Shown here: piece by piece, positions 1-10,085 of the stretch
Position numbering within the stretch: the stretch's first letter is position 1
Layout of the letters: each line of letters opens with the position of its first letter
Assembly (NCBI GenBank): GCA_016870475.1
Contig: VGBO01000015.1
Coordinates: 1-43,628 of the forward strand
Direction of reading: 5' to 3'
DNA: 43,628 nucleotides
From: Actinomycetota bacterium
Lineage (GTDB): Bacteria; Actinomycetota; Acidimicrobiia; Acidimicrobiales; CAIXPF01
Position numbers and translations under genes: made by a program
Notes under the pieces: generated by a model
Databases searched by the model: none
Told to the model about the DNA's origin: nothing
What the model saw: the letters and a program-made list of their open reading frames with translations, nothing else

Positions 1-722
1 GTGGCTCGCGGGTATGGAGTTCCCCCGCTACGTGAGACAGGGGTGGTTGTCAGATCAGGCCGCTACGGTGTGCCGCTGATGTGGCAGGCCCTACGCGACC
101 GCAGCCTGGTCGTGAACCGGAAGCGGGTCGTGCGGCTGATGCGCCGCCATGGCATGGCCGGCCGGCACATTCGACGCCGGGTCCGGACCACGACTGCGGG
201 CGAGGACGGGTTCTTCATCCCGGATCTGGTCGGTCGGCGCTTCGACGTCGGCACACCCGACCGAGCCTGGGTACAGGACATCACCTACCTCGCGACCGGT
301 GAGGGATGGTTGTACATGGCGTCGGTGCTCGATCGAAGTTCGCGTCACCTGCTGGGCTTCGCGCTCGACGATCACCTGCGCACCGAGCTCGTCTTGCGTT
401 GAAGATGGCGATCGGCGCCCGGGGCGGAGAGGCCCGCGGCGTGCTCGCGCATGCGGACCGTGGCACCCAGTACACGAGCTACGACTACCTTGAGTTCTGC
501 GCTGACAGCCATGTGCGTGCGTCGGTGGGTCGGACCGGGATCTGCTACGACAACTCCGTCGCCGAGTCGCTCTGGGCGTCGCTGAAGCGGGAGTGCATCA
601 AGGGCCAACGGTTCGCGACCCGAGCCAAGGCCCGCCGCGCGATCCTCCGCTGGATCAACTGGTACAATACGGAACGGATCCACACCACCCTCGACGGGCA
701 ACCACCCGTCAAGTACGAATAG
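1..722 (+). pseudogene. IS3-family transposase (OrfB, DDE/rve integrase core), frameshifted and 5'-incomplete at window edge
   Basis: Frame 1 (1-402) carries the HTH-like N-part and the first catalytic Asp (WVQDITYLATGEGWLYMASVLDRSSRHLLGFALDD). Frame 3 (to 722) carries HADRGTQYTS, NSVAESLWASLKRE and WYNTERIHTTLDGQPPVKYE. The frame break is near 394-402, between the first and second catalytic Asp. Confidence 0.85.
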
Positions 723-833
723 CAGTACCTTCAAGCCTCATAAACCCCGTCCGGTCCGCGGGGAGATGCCCAACCAACCCGCAAGCCCTAGCCCCGGGAC
801 CAAATCAAGCGAGCACACTGGGGCCAATCCGAG

Positions 834-891
834 TTGACACACTCACTCCGTGGTTGTGTCACAGTGTGTCCCGACCCGAGGAGGTTCAACC
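834..891 (+). promoter_or_regulatory. Possible promoter (-35-like TTGACA at 834-839) and Shine-Dalgarno (GAGGAGG, 878-884) upstream of rhodopsin
   Basis: TTGACA is an exact consensus match but no good -10 hexamer is visible at 16-18 bp spacing. GAGGAGG lies 7 nt upstream of GTG at 892. Confidence 0.35.
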
Positions 892-1602
892 GTGAATGAA
901 GTCATGTTGACGGCCGACAACTACACACTCGTGTACAACGCCCTGTCCTTCGGCACCGCAGTCATGCTCGGTGCGTTCGTCTATTTTCTCACGCAGATCA
1001 ACAGCGTGGCCAAGGCCTACCGATCCGCTATCGCCGCGTCGGCGGTCGTCGTCGGGATCGCCGGCTACCACTACTTCCGGATCTGGTCCGGGTTTGCCGA
1101 AGGCGAGCTGAACGAGGGCTACCGCTATGCGGACTGGCTCATCACCGTTCCGCTACTCGTCATCGAGCTGCTCATCGTGCTCGGTGTGGCGAACGAGCTC
1201 CGCAAGAAGCTGATGATCCGGTTGGTTCCCGCCACCGTTGCGATGATCGCGCTGGGCTATCCGGGCGAGATCTCCACCGACAACGGCACGAAGTGGCTGT
1301 TCTGGGCGCTGGCGATGATTCCGTTCCTCTACATCCTTTGGGAGCTGAGCGGGCAGCTGCGAGCGGCGGCGTCTCGTGAATCGGGGCCGGTCGCCCGCGC
1401 AATCAAGAACGCCACCCTGGTGTTGCTCGTGACCTGGTGTGTGTATCCGATCGCGTATCTCTTCCCGGTCTTCGATTCGTCCTCGGAGGGTCTCGAGGTC
1501 CTGCGCCAGGTCGGCTACACCGTGGCCGACATCACGGCGAAGGCGCTGTACGGCCTGATGATCCTCGGCATCGCAAAGGCGCGAACGGCTGCAGAGGAAT
1601 GA
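892..1602 (+). CDS. Microbial rhodopsin, xanthorhodopsin/proteorhodopsin-like outward proton pump
   Basis: Helix C RYADWLITVPLLVIE (D/T/E pump motif), helix B GYHYFRIW (conserved His), IALGYPGEIS, helix F WCVYPIAYLFP, helix G YTVADITAKALYG (Schiff-base Lys). GTG start at 892 with strong SD; the ORF track extends upstream to 850. Confidence 0.95.
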   Translation: MNEVMLTADNYTLVYNALSFGTAVMLGAFVYFLTQINSVAKAYRSAIAASAVVVGIAGYHYFRIWSGFAEGELNEGYRYADWLITVPLLVIELLIVLGVANELRKKLMIRLVPATVAMIALGYPGEISTDNGTKWLFWALAMIPFLYILWELSGQLRAAASRESGPVARAIKNATLVLLVTWCVYPIAYLFPVFDSSSEGLEVLRQVGYTVADITAKALYGLMILGIAKARTAAEE

Positions 1603-1649
1603 AGCGTTCCGGGATTCGTGGTGGCTCTATTCCTTGAGAGGATGGAGCA

Positions 1650-1976
1650 ATGCCCAACCATGGGAAGTACCCCGACGAGCTGCGTGAGCGTACAGTGCGG
1701 ATGGTCCTAGATCGCGGTCACGAGTGCGGGTCGCAGTGGGCAGCGATCTGCTCTGTCGCCGAGAAGCTGGGACCGAAGCCGGAGACCGTGCGGTTGTGGG
1801 TCCGTTAGGCCGAACGCGTTAGCGGTCGTCGGCCTGGAGCCACGACGGATGAACTCGCTGAGCTGAAGCGCTTGAAGCGTGAGAACGCCGAGTTGCGCCG
1901 TGCGAACGAGATCCTGAAGGCGGCCGTCCGTTTCTTCGGGGCGGAGCTCGACCGCCAGTCGAAGAAGTGTTCCGGT
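1650..1976 (+). pseudogene. IS3-family OrfA (HTH plus leucine zipper), interrupted by in-frame TAG at 1806-1808
   Basis: MPNHGKYPDELRERTVRMVLDRGHE...[57 protein letters not shown]. The reading frame continues with clear homology after the stop. Confidence 0.85.
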
Positions 1977-2919
1977 TCATCGACGAACACCAGGATCGGC
2001 GCAGCGGTCAGCCGCGTTGGGGAATCGAGCCGATCGCCAAGGTGCTTTGCATCGCCCCATCGACGTATCACCCTGCGAAGAAGCGACCGCCGTCCGCGAG
2101 AGCGGTCCGGGCGCGGAACTCCAGCCGCAGATCCTGCGTGTATGGGAACAGAACCTTGCGGTCTACTGCGCCGACAAGATCTGGCATCACCTGAAACATG
2201 AAGACGGTGTGCGCGTCGCACGTTGCACCGTCGAGCGGCTGATGGCCGACATGGGCCTGCAGGGCTGCCGGCGGGGCCGGGTGTGGATTCGCACCACCGA
2301 AGGCGACGTCCGCCTCGTCCGACCGGCCGACCTGGTCGAGCGTCAGTCCCGAGCCCCGTCACCGAACCGGTTGTGGGTCGCGGACCTGACCTACGTCAAG
2401 ACACACTCGGGCTGGGTCGACGTCGCGTTCATCGTCGACGTCTACTCACGCGTGGTCGTCGGCTGGCAAGCCTCACGCTCACTGCGTAGCGATCTGGCGA
2501 TCGGCGCGCTCGAGATGGCCGTGTTCAACCGCCGCTGTCAGGGCGCAGACCTGTCCCAGCTGACGCACCACAGCGATAGGGGCGTTCAATATCTCAGCGT
2601 GCGCTACTCCCAGCGACTCGCCGACAACTCGATCGTCGCGTCGGTCGGGTCGAAGGGCGACAGCTTCGATAACGCCATGGCCGAATCGTTCAATGGTTTC
2701 TACAAATGGGAGTTCATCTACCCGAAAGGCCCCTGGCGCGGCCTCGACGACGTCGAGTTCGCCACCCTCACCTACGTCGACTGGTTCAACCACCGTCGCC
2801 TTCACGGCGAAATCGAACCCGGCCCCGGCTTCACAACGCCAGCAGCATTCGAGGCCGCCCACTACGGTCAACAGAATTCAGCCGACCAGGCCGAGACTCA
2901 AACCACCGAGCCTCTATGA
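1964..2919 (+). pseudogene. IS3-family OrfB transposase (DDE), one frameshift near 2105-2120
   Basis: Frame 2 [49 protein letters not shown] continues in frame 1 [26 protein letters not shown]...RLWVADLTYVKT...HHSDRGVQYLS...NAMAESFNGFYKWE...WFNHRRLHGEI. Confidence 0.85.
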
Positions 2920-3033
2920 GACCCGGGGTAGCTGATGGTGAGCATCCTTCGAGCGGCACCTTCCGGCACCACAGATCAGATGTCACCGGATCACGCGGCA
3001 GTCCCAGGCCCTCCCCCGTGGGGTACGGGTGCG

Positions 3034-3117
3034 TGTCGGAGGGGGGACTTGAACCCCCACGTCCTTGCGGACACTAGCCCCTCAAGCTAGCGCGTCTGCC
3101 TATTCCGCCACTCCGAC
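3034..3117 (-). tRNA. tRNA-Leu (anticodon GAG)
   Basis: Reverse complement GTCGGAGTGGCGGAATAGGCAGACGCGCTAGCTTGAGGGGCTAGTG...GTGGGGGTTCAAGTCCCCCCTCCGACA. Acceptor GTCGGAG/CTCCGAC, anticodon stem CTAGC/GCTAG with loop TTGAGGG, long variable arm, T-arm GGTTCAAGTCC. Confidence 0.93.
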
Positions 3118-3207
3118 ATGATCCGCCGCCCGAGGGCAGCGGAGGGAAAACTTAGCAAGCCGAGCCCACCCGGTGCGACCCGGCAGCAGCCCGCAGGCCG
3201 CCACCGC

Positions 3208-3441
3208 TCACAGGTCGAGCAGCAGCGCCGTACCCATGGTCGCGAACACGAACACGAGCGCCACGACGATCGTGAGCCGGTCGAGGTTCCGTTCCATCAC
3301 CGTGGAACCGGCAGCGTTCGCCGAGCCCTGACCGCCGCCCAACAGGTCGGACAGACCACCGCCCCGCCCGCTGTGGAGCAGCACGAGGAACAACAGGGCG
3401 ATCGCCGACAGGATCTGCAGCGGCAGCAGCAGGTAGAGCAC
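3208..3441 (-). CDS. secG: Preprotein translocase subunit SecG
   Basis: 77 aa with two TM segments, LLHSGRGGGLSDLLGG motif, location downstream of tpiA. Confidence 0.92.
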   Translation of the reverse strand: MLYLLLPLQILSAIALLFLVLLHSGRGGGLSDLLGGGQGSANAAGSTVMERNLDRLTIVVALVFVFATMGTALLLDL

Positions 3442-3450
3442 CGGCGGAGC

Positions 3451-4236
3451 CTACCCCTGCGGCGCAGCGAGCCGGAACTGCACGATCGCCGCGAAGCTCT
3501 CCGCCTCGAGCGCCGCACCGCCGACGAGCGCACCGTCGATGTCCGGGCAGGCCATGAGCGCCGGGGCGTTGTCGCCCTTCACCGACCCGCCGTACTGGAT
3601 CCGCACCGACTCGGCCGCCGCCGCACCCCACTTGCCGGCGACCGTGCGGCGCAGCAGACCGCACACGGCCTGCGCGTCCTCCGCGCTGGCGGTGCGGCCG
3701 GTGCCGATCGCCCAGATCGGTTCGTAGGCGATCACGAGCCCGCCGACCACATCGGCCTTCAGCCCGTCGAGGCCGGCGAGCACCTGGCCGGTGACCTTTG
3801 CGTCGGTGCCGCCCGCCTCACGCTCCTCGAGCGTCTCGCCGCAGCACAGGATCGTGGTCATCCCCGCCTTCAGTACCGCCTTCACCTTGCGGTTCACGTC
3901 GTCGTCGGTCTCCCCGAACAGCTCACGCCGCTCCGAATGCCCGACGATCACGTACCGCACGTTCAGCTTCGCGAGCATCGGCGGCGCCACCTCGCCGGTG
4001 AACGCCCCCTTCTCCTCCCAGTGGCAGTTCTGCGCACCGAGCGCGATGCCGATCTTGTCGGACTCGAGCACCGTCTGCACCGACCGCAGGTCGGTGAACG
4101 GCGGGTGCACCGATACCTCGACCGCTTCGAGGTCGTCCTTGCCCAGCACGTACCCCAGCTTCTGCACGAGCGCGATCGCGTCGAAGTGGTTGTGGTGCAT
4201 CTTCCAGTTGCCCGAGATCAACGGCATGCGAGCCAT
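3451..4236 (-). CDS. tpiA: Triosephosphate isomerase
   Basis: ISGNWKMHHN, VIVGHSERRELFGE, IAYEPIWAIGTGRTA, QYGGSVKGDN. Confidence 0.97.
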   Translation of the reverse strand: MARMPLISGNWKMHHNHFDAIALVQKLGYVLGKDDLEAVEVSVHPPFTDLRSVQTVLESDKIGIALGAQNCHWEEKGAFTGEVAPPMLAKLNVRYVIVGHSERRELFGETDDDVNRKVKAVLKAGMTTILCCGETLEEREAGGTDAKVTGQVLAGLDGLKADVVGGLVIAYEPIWAIGTGRTASAEDAQAVCGLLRRTVAGKWGAAAAESVRIQYGGSVKGDNAPALMACPDIDGALVGGAALEAESFAAIVQFRLAAPQG

Positions 4237-4247
4237 GAGCTCCCCCT

Positions 4248-5387
4248 TCAGGCGTTCGGCGCCTGGCGGAGCGCCGCGAGGCCCGGCAGGTCACCCTGCT
4301 CGATGAGTTCCAGCGACGCACCGCCGCCGGTGGAGACATGGTCGATGCGGTCCTCGAGACCGAACTCCGCGACCGCAGCCGCCGAATCGCCGCCGCCGAT
4401 CACCGTGAACCCACCGCAATCCGCCACCGCCTCGGCGACCGCACGGGTACCCGACGCAAACCGCGGGTCCTCGAACGCCCCCATCGGTCCGTTCCACAGC
4501 ACCGTGCGGGCCTCGCGGATCACGTCGCCGTACGCCGCGGCCGTACCCGGCCCGACATCGACGCCCATCCACCCTTCCGGCAGCGACGCACCGGTCTGGC
4601 GCACCTCACCACCGGCCGCAGGGTCGAACAGCTTCCCGCCCGGCCCGAGCGCGGTCACGTCCTCGGGCAGCAGCAACCGGTCCCCCGCCTTGGCGAGCAG
4701 GTCACGGCAGGTGTCCAACATGTCGGTCTCGCACAATGACGAACCGACCGACCGGCCCTGCGCGGCGAAGAACGTGAAACACATCGCCCCACCCACGAGC
4801 AACGTGTCGCACACGTCGAGCAGCGCCTCGATCACCCCGAGCTTGTCCGACACCTTCGACCCGCCGAGGATCGCCACGAACGGGCGCCGCGGCTCGTTCC
4901 GCACCCCGAGCAGCACCTCGACCTCACGGGCGAGCAGCCGACCGGCCGCCGACGGCAACGTGCGCGGCGGCCCGACGATGGAGGCGTGCGCACGGTGCGA
5001 CGCACCGAACGCGTCGTTCACGTACGCGTCGAACCCCTCGACGAGACGCGCCGCGAACGCCGGGTCGTCGGCCTCCTCACCGGCGTCGAACCGCAGGTTC
5101 TCCGCGAGCTCCACCCCGGGGGCGAGCTCCGCCAGGCGGGCACGCACCGGATCCATCGAGAACGCCGGATCCGGCTTCCCCTTCGGACGGCCGAGGTGCG
5201 AACACGCCACGACCCGCGCCGCGCCCTGCGCCTGCAACCACTGCAGGGTCGGCGACGCGGCGCGGATGCGCAGGTCGTCGGTGATCACCCCGTCCCGGAT
5301 CGGGACGTTGAAATCGACCCGCACGAGCACCGACCGGCCGGCGAGCGGCGGCAGGTCCTCGAGCGTGGGGACGCCGAAGACGGCCAC
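4248..5387 (-). CDS. pgk: Phosphoglycerate kinase
   Basis: VRVDFNVPIRDG, CSHLGRPKG, FVAILGGSKVSDKLGVIEALL, WNGPMGAFE, HVSTGGGASLELIE. Confidence 0.97.
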   Translation of the reverse strand: MAVFGVPTLEDLPPLAGRSVLVRVDFNVPIRDGVITDDLRIRAASPTLQWLQAQGAARVVACSHLGRPKGKPDPAFSMDPVRARLAELAPGVELAENLRFDAGEEADDPAFAARLVEGFDAYVNDAFGASHRAHASIVGPPRTLPSAAGRLLAREVEVLLGVRNEPRRPFVAILGGSKVSDKLGVIEALLDVCDTLLVGGAMCFTFFAAQGRSVGSSLCETDMLDTCRDLLAKAGDRLLLPEDVTALGPGGKLFDPAAGGEVRQTGASLPEGWMGVDVGPGTAAAYGDVIREARTVLWNGPMGAFEDPRFASGTRAVAEAVADCGGFTVIGGGDSAAAVAEFGLEDRIDHVSTGGGASLELIEQGDLPGLAALRQAPNA

Positions 5388-5391
5388 GAGG

Positions 5392-6537
<1,146 letters not shown>

Positions 6538-7389
6538 TCAGCGGTCGATGTCGCGGTGGCCCACCTGCGCCTGCACACCGAACGTCCCGAGCATCCGGCC
6601 GACCGCCTCGGCGACCGCGACCGACCGGTGGTGCCCGCCGGTGCACCCGAAGGCGATCGTGAGATACGCCTTTCCCTCCCGCACATAGGCGGGAACCAGC
6701 AACTCCAACAGCGCGCCGAGCCGCTCGAGGAACGCCGTCGTGTCCGGATGACCGAGCACGTGATCGCGCACCGTCGCGTCCGTTCCCCGCAACGGACGCA
6801 ACTCCGGCACCCAATACGGGTTCGGGAGGAACCGGCAGTCGATCACCAGATCCACATCGGTCGGCAAGCCCCACTTGTACCCGAAGGACACCACCGAGGT
6901 GCGCATGCGCTGGATCGCCTCGGAGGTGGCGAACGCCTCCTGCACCCGGGCCTTGAGCTGGTGCACGTTCAGCGACGACGTGTCGACGACCAGGTCGGCG
7001 TCGCCCTTCACCGACTGCAGGGCCTCACGCTCCGTGGCGATCGCCTGGGAGAGCGAACCCTCCGAGAACGGGTGCCGGCGACGCGACTCCCGGTACCGGC
7101 GCAACAACACCTCGTCGCTCGCCTCGAGGAACAGGATCCGCACCGCCGTCCCGTCATGGCGCAACGCCGCCAACGCGGGCGCCACCTCCGGCAGCTCCGG
7201 CGACGCGCCGACCACCAACGCCACCCGGTCGAAGTGCGACCCCGGCGCCCCCGCGGCCAGCTCGGCGATCTTCGGGATCAACGCCGCCGGCAGGTTGTCG
7301 ACCACGAACCAGCCAAGATCCTCGAACACGTCCGCCGCGGTCGAACGACCCGCACCGGACATGCCCGTCACCACCACGAGCTCAGGCAC
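6538..7389 (-). CDS. rapZ: RNase adapter / nucleotide-binding protein RapZ (YvcJ)
   Basis: VVVTGMSGAGRSTAADVFEDLGWFVVDNLP, FLEASDEVLLRRYRESRRRHPF, SFGYKWGLPTDVDLVIDCRFLPNPYW, IAFGCTGGHHRSVAVAE. Confidence 0.95.
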   Translation of the reverse strand: MPELVVVTGMSGAGRSTAADVFEDLGWFVVDNLPAALIPKIAELAAGAPGSHFDRVALVVGASPELPEVAPALAALRHDGTAVRILFLEASDEVLLRRYRESRRRHPFSEGSLSQAIATEREALQSVKGDADLVVDTSSLNVHQLKARVQEAFATSEAIQRMRTSVVSFGYKWGLPTDVDLVIDCRFLPNPYWVPELRPLRGTDATVRDHVLGHPDTTAFLERLGALLELLVPAYVREGKAYLTIAFGCTGGHHRSVAVAEAVGRMLGTFGVQAQVGHRDIDR

Positions 7390-8125
7390 CGGCCCCGCCC
7401 TCCCGTTCGGTCGCGAGCACCAACAACCGCGGGATCGACGCCGCCTCGGCGTACTCCGCCGCGAGCGCGAGGAACCCCGGCGGCGGCGCCGGCTCGTGCA
7501 TGCGGACGATCCGCAGCCCCGCGTCCGCGAGAGCGTTCACGTACCGGCTCAGCGGACGGTGGATGAACGGGATGAACACGTCCTTCTGCACCTCCTCGAC
7601 GCTCTGCTGCTCGACCAGGTACGGACCGATCCGCCAGTACTGCTCCGGCGGGTCGAGGACATGGTCATCGATCCAACCCGACCCCGGCGTCTGCAACAAC
7701 GGGTGGTTCAGGAAGAACACGAACCGCCCACCCGGCTCGAGCACCCGGGCGACCTCGGCGATTGCGTCGTCGACCGCCTCGATGTGCTCGAACACCAGGC
7801 ACGCCACCACCGTGTCGAAGGAGCCGTCGCGGAAGGGGAGCGTCGCCGCCCCGCTGCGGGCGTACGCCGGCCCGCCCGCCCGCTCGACCGCGACACGGAC
7901 CTGCGCCCACGTCGGGTCCACGCCGACGACCACCTCGGCACCGCACCGCACCGCGAGCCGTGCCACCTGGCCCTCGCCGCAGCCGACGTCGAGCACGCGC
8001 CGCGACCCGGCGAGATGGTGCGCGGCGAGGGGCAGGATCTGCTCCTCGTACTCCGGGTCGGCGCCGTCGGTGAACCCGTCCTGCCACCAACCGGCGTGCG
8101 TCTCCCACAGATCCGCCTCGCTCAC
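7382..8125 (-). CDS. Class I SAM-dependent methyltransferase
   Basis: VLDVGCGEGQVARLA, VVGVDPTWAQV, FRDGSFDTVVACLVFEHI, VARVLEPGGRFVFFL. Start overlaps the rapZ 5' end. Confidence 0.85.
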   Translation of the reverse strand: MSEADLWETHAGWWQDGFTDGADPEYEEQILPLAAHHLAGSRRVLDVGCGEGQVARLAVRCGAEVVVGVDPTWAQVRVAVERAGGPAYARSGAATLPFRDGSFDTVVACLVFEHIEAVDDAIAEVARVLEPGGRFVFFLNHPLLQTPGSGWIDDHVLDPPEQYWRIGPYLVEQQSVEEVQKDVFIPFIHRPLSRYVNALADAGLRIVRMHEPAPPPGFLALAAEYAEAASIPRLLVLATEREGGAGA

Positions 8126-8207
8126 CGCGCCCCCCGCACCGCACCGCACACCGTCATGCGCACAGCGTTGCGCGCCGGGCGGGCGCACACGCGGACCCCG
8201 GCCACAC

Positions 8208-10076
8208 TCACGACCGCCCCCGCGGCTGGCGCGCCCGCTCCACGATCGCCTCCGCGACCGTGTCCGGCAGCCACGACAGCGCCTGCAACTCCTCGAGCGT
8301 CGCCCGGCGCACCGCCGTCACCCCGCCGAGCTCACGCACGAGTCGGCGCCGACGCGCCGGACCGAGGCCGGCGACGTCGTCGAGCCAGGAACGGGTCATC
8401 CGCGCATTGCGCAACTGCCGCTGATAGGAGATTGCCACCCGGTGCGACTCGTCCCGCAACCGCTGTAGCAGGTAGAGCGCGTCCGACTGGCGGGGCAACC
8501 GCACCGGGTCCGCACGTCCCGGCAGGTACACCTCCTCGAACTGCTTCGCGAGCGCGCACACGGGGATGTCGTCACGGAGCCCGAACTCGTCGAGGACCCG
8601 GACCGCCACGCCGAGCTGCCCCTTCCCGCCGTCGACGACGAGCAGTTGCGGCGGGTACTGGAACCGGCCCCGCTCGGCGACCGGGCGCTCGCGATCCTCG
8701 ACGTACGCGCCGAGGCGGCGCCGGAGCACCTCCTCCATCGCGGCGAAGTCGTCGTTGCCCGGCACGTCGCGCAACCGGAACTTCCGGTACTGCCCCTTCG
8801 CCGGGAGGCCGTCCTCGAACACCACCATCGACGACACGTAGTCGGTGCCCGACAGGTGGGAGTTGTCGTAGCACTCGATCCGCAACGGCGCCGCCGGCAG
8901 GTCGAGGTACCGGGCGAGCTCCTCGAGCGACCGCGACCGGGCGTTGATGTCGGCCGCGCGACGCATCCGGTGCCGGGTGAACTCCTCGGTTGCGTTCCGG
9001 GTGACCGTCTCGAGCAGCTCGACCCGCTCACCACGGCGCGGCACCCGCACCGCCACCTTCGACCCCCGCGCGTCGGCGAGCCACTGTTCGTACAGCTCCG
9101 GGTCGTCGGGAAGGTCCGGCACGAGCACCTGCTTGGGATACCCCTGCAACGGCTCCTCGGCGTACAACCCTTCGAGCACCACCCCGACGAGCTCACCCCG
9201 CGACAGCGCCTCGACCTTGTCGAGCACGAACCCCCGGCGCGCCACCACACGACCACGGCGCACCACGAACACCTGCACCGCCGCCTCGAGCTCGTCGTCC
9301 GCGATGCCGATCACGTCGAGGTCCTCGTCGCGCTGGCCGACGATCTGCTGGCGCTCGATCGCCTTGTGCACCGACGCCAGCCGGTCACGCAGACGGGCGG
9401 CCCGCTCGAACTCGAGATCGGTCGCCGCCGCACGCATCTCGGCCTCGAGCCGCTCGACGACCCCGTCGGTGTCGCCCTCGAGGAACTGCAGCAGCTCACG
9501 CACCAGCTCGCCGTAGGCGTCCTCCGTGATCGCCCCCACGCACGGACCCGAGCACTTCTCGATGTGGAACAGCAGACACGGCCGTCCGAGCCGCTCATGC
9601 GCGGCGAACTTGTGGTCCCGGCACGTGCGCACCGGGAACGTGCGCAACAACAGGTCGAGCGTCTCCCGGATCGCATACGCGTGCGTGTACGGCCCGAAAT
9701 ACCGCACGCCCTTGCGCTTCTGGCCCCGCACCACCGCCGGCCGGGGCCACCGGTCCTCCACGGTCACCGCAAGGAACGGGTACGACTTGTCGTCCACCAT
9801 CCGCACGTTGAAGCGCGGACGGTGCTCCTTGATGAGGGAGAACTCCAACAGGAGCGCCTCGACCTCGTTGCGGACCTGGATCCACTCCACCGTCTCCGCC
9901 GCCGCGACCATCGCGGCGGTGCGCGGGTGCAACTGGTCGGGATGCTGGAAGTAGTTCCCGACCCGCTGCCGCAACGAGCGGGCCTTCCCCACGTACAGCA
10001 CCCGACCCTCGGCGTCACGGAACTGGTAGGAGCCCGGCGCGTCGGGGATCGTCCCCGCCGGCGGACGCTGGACCAC
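8208..10076 (-). CDS. uvrC: Excinuclease ABC subunit C
   Basis: GIY-YIG N-terminus PDAPGSYQFRDAEGRVLYVGKARSLRQRV; UVR motif; IECYDNSHLSGTDYVSSMVVFEDG; C-terminal HhH. Confidence 0.97.
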   Translation of the reverse strand: MVQRPPAGTIPDAPGSYQFRDAEGRVLYVGKARSLRQRVGNYFQHPDQLHPRTAAMVAAAETVEWIQVRNEVEALLLEFSLIKEHRPRFNVRMVDDKSYPFLAVTVEDRWPRPAVVRGQKRKGVRYFGPYTHAYAIRETLDLLLRTFPVRTCRDHKFAAHERLGRPCLLFHIEKCSGPCVGAITEDAYGELVRELLQFLEGDTDGVVERLEAEMRAAATDLEFERAARLRDRLASVHKAIERQQIVGQRDEDLDVIGIADDELEAAVQVFVVRRGRVVARRGFVLDKVEALSRGELVGVVLEGLYAEEPLQGYPKQVLVPDLPDDPELYEQWLADARGSKVAVRVPRRGERVELLETVTRNATEEFTRHRMRRAADINARSRSLEELARYLDLPAAPLRIECYDNSHLSGTDYVSSMVVFEDGLPAKGQYRKFRLRDVPGNDDFAAMEEVLRRRLGAYVEDRERPVAERGRFQYPPQLLVVDGGKGQLGVAVRVLDEFGLRDDIPVCALAKQFEEVYLPGRADPVRLPRQSDALYLLQRLRDESHRVAISYQRQLRNARMTRSWLDDVAGLGPARRRRLVRELGGVTAVRRATLEELQALSWLPDTVAEAIVERARQPRGRS

Positions 10077-10085
10077 CGTCGTCCC

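Larger units (their letters stand above)
1605..2934 (+). mobile_element. IS3-family insertion sequence, decayed (orfA nonsense, orfB frameshift)
   Basis: Contains orfA and orfB. Imperfect terminal similarity between the left end (TTCCGGGATTCGTGGTGGCTC) and the reverse complement of the right end (CCCCGGGTCTCATAGAGGCTC). Exact ends are uncertain. Confidence 0.6.

Noticed and set aside
1-2934. Composite transposon carrying the rhodopsin
   Set aside because: The two IS3-family copies differ in protein sequence and both are disrupted. No matching outer ends could be established, so a mobile composite unit is not supported.
7094-7200. RapZ Walker A with Arg in place of Lys (GMSGAGRST) as a possible loss of function
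   Set aside because: The GAGR variant is, as far as I recall, common in actinobacterial RapZ homologues; all other motifs are intact.
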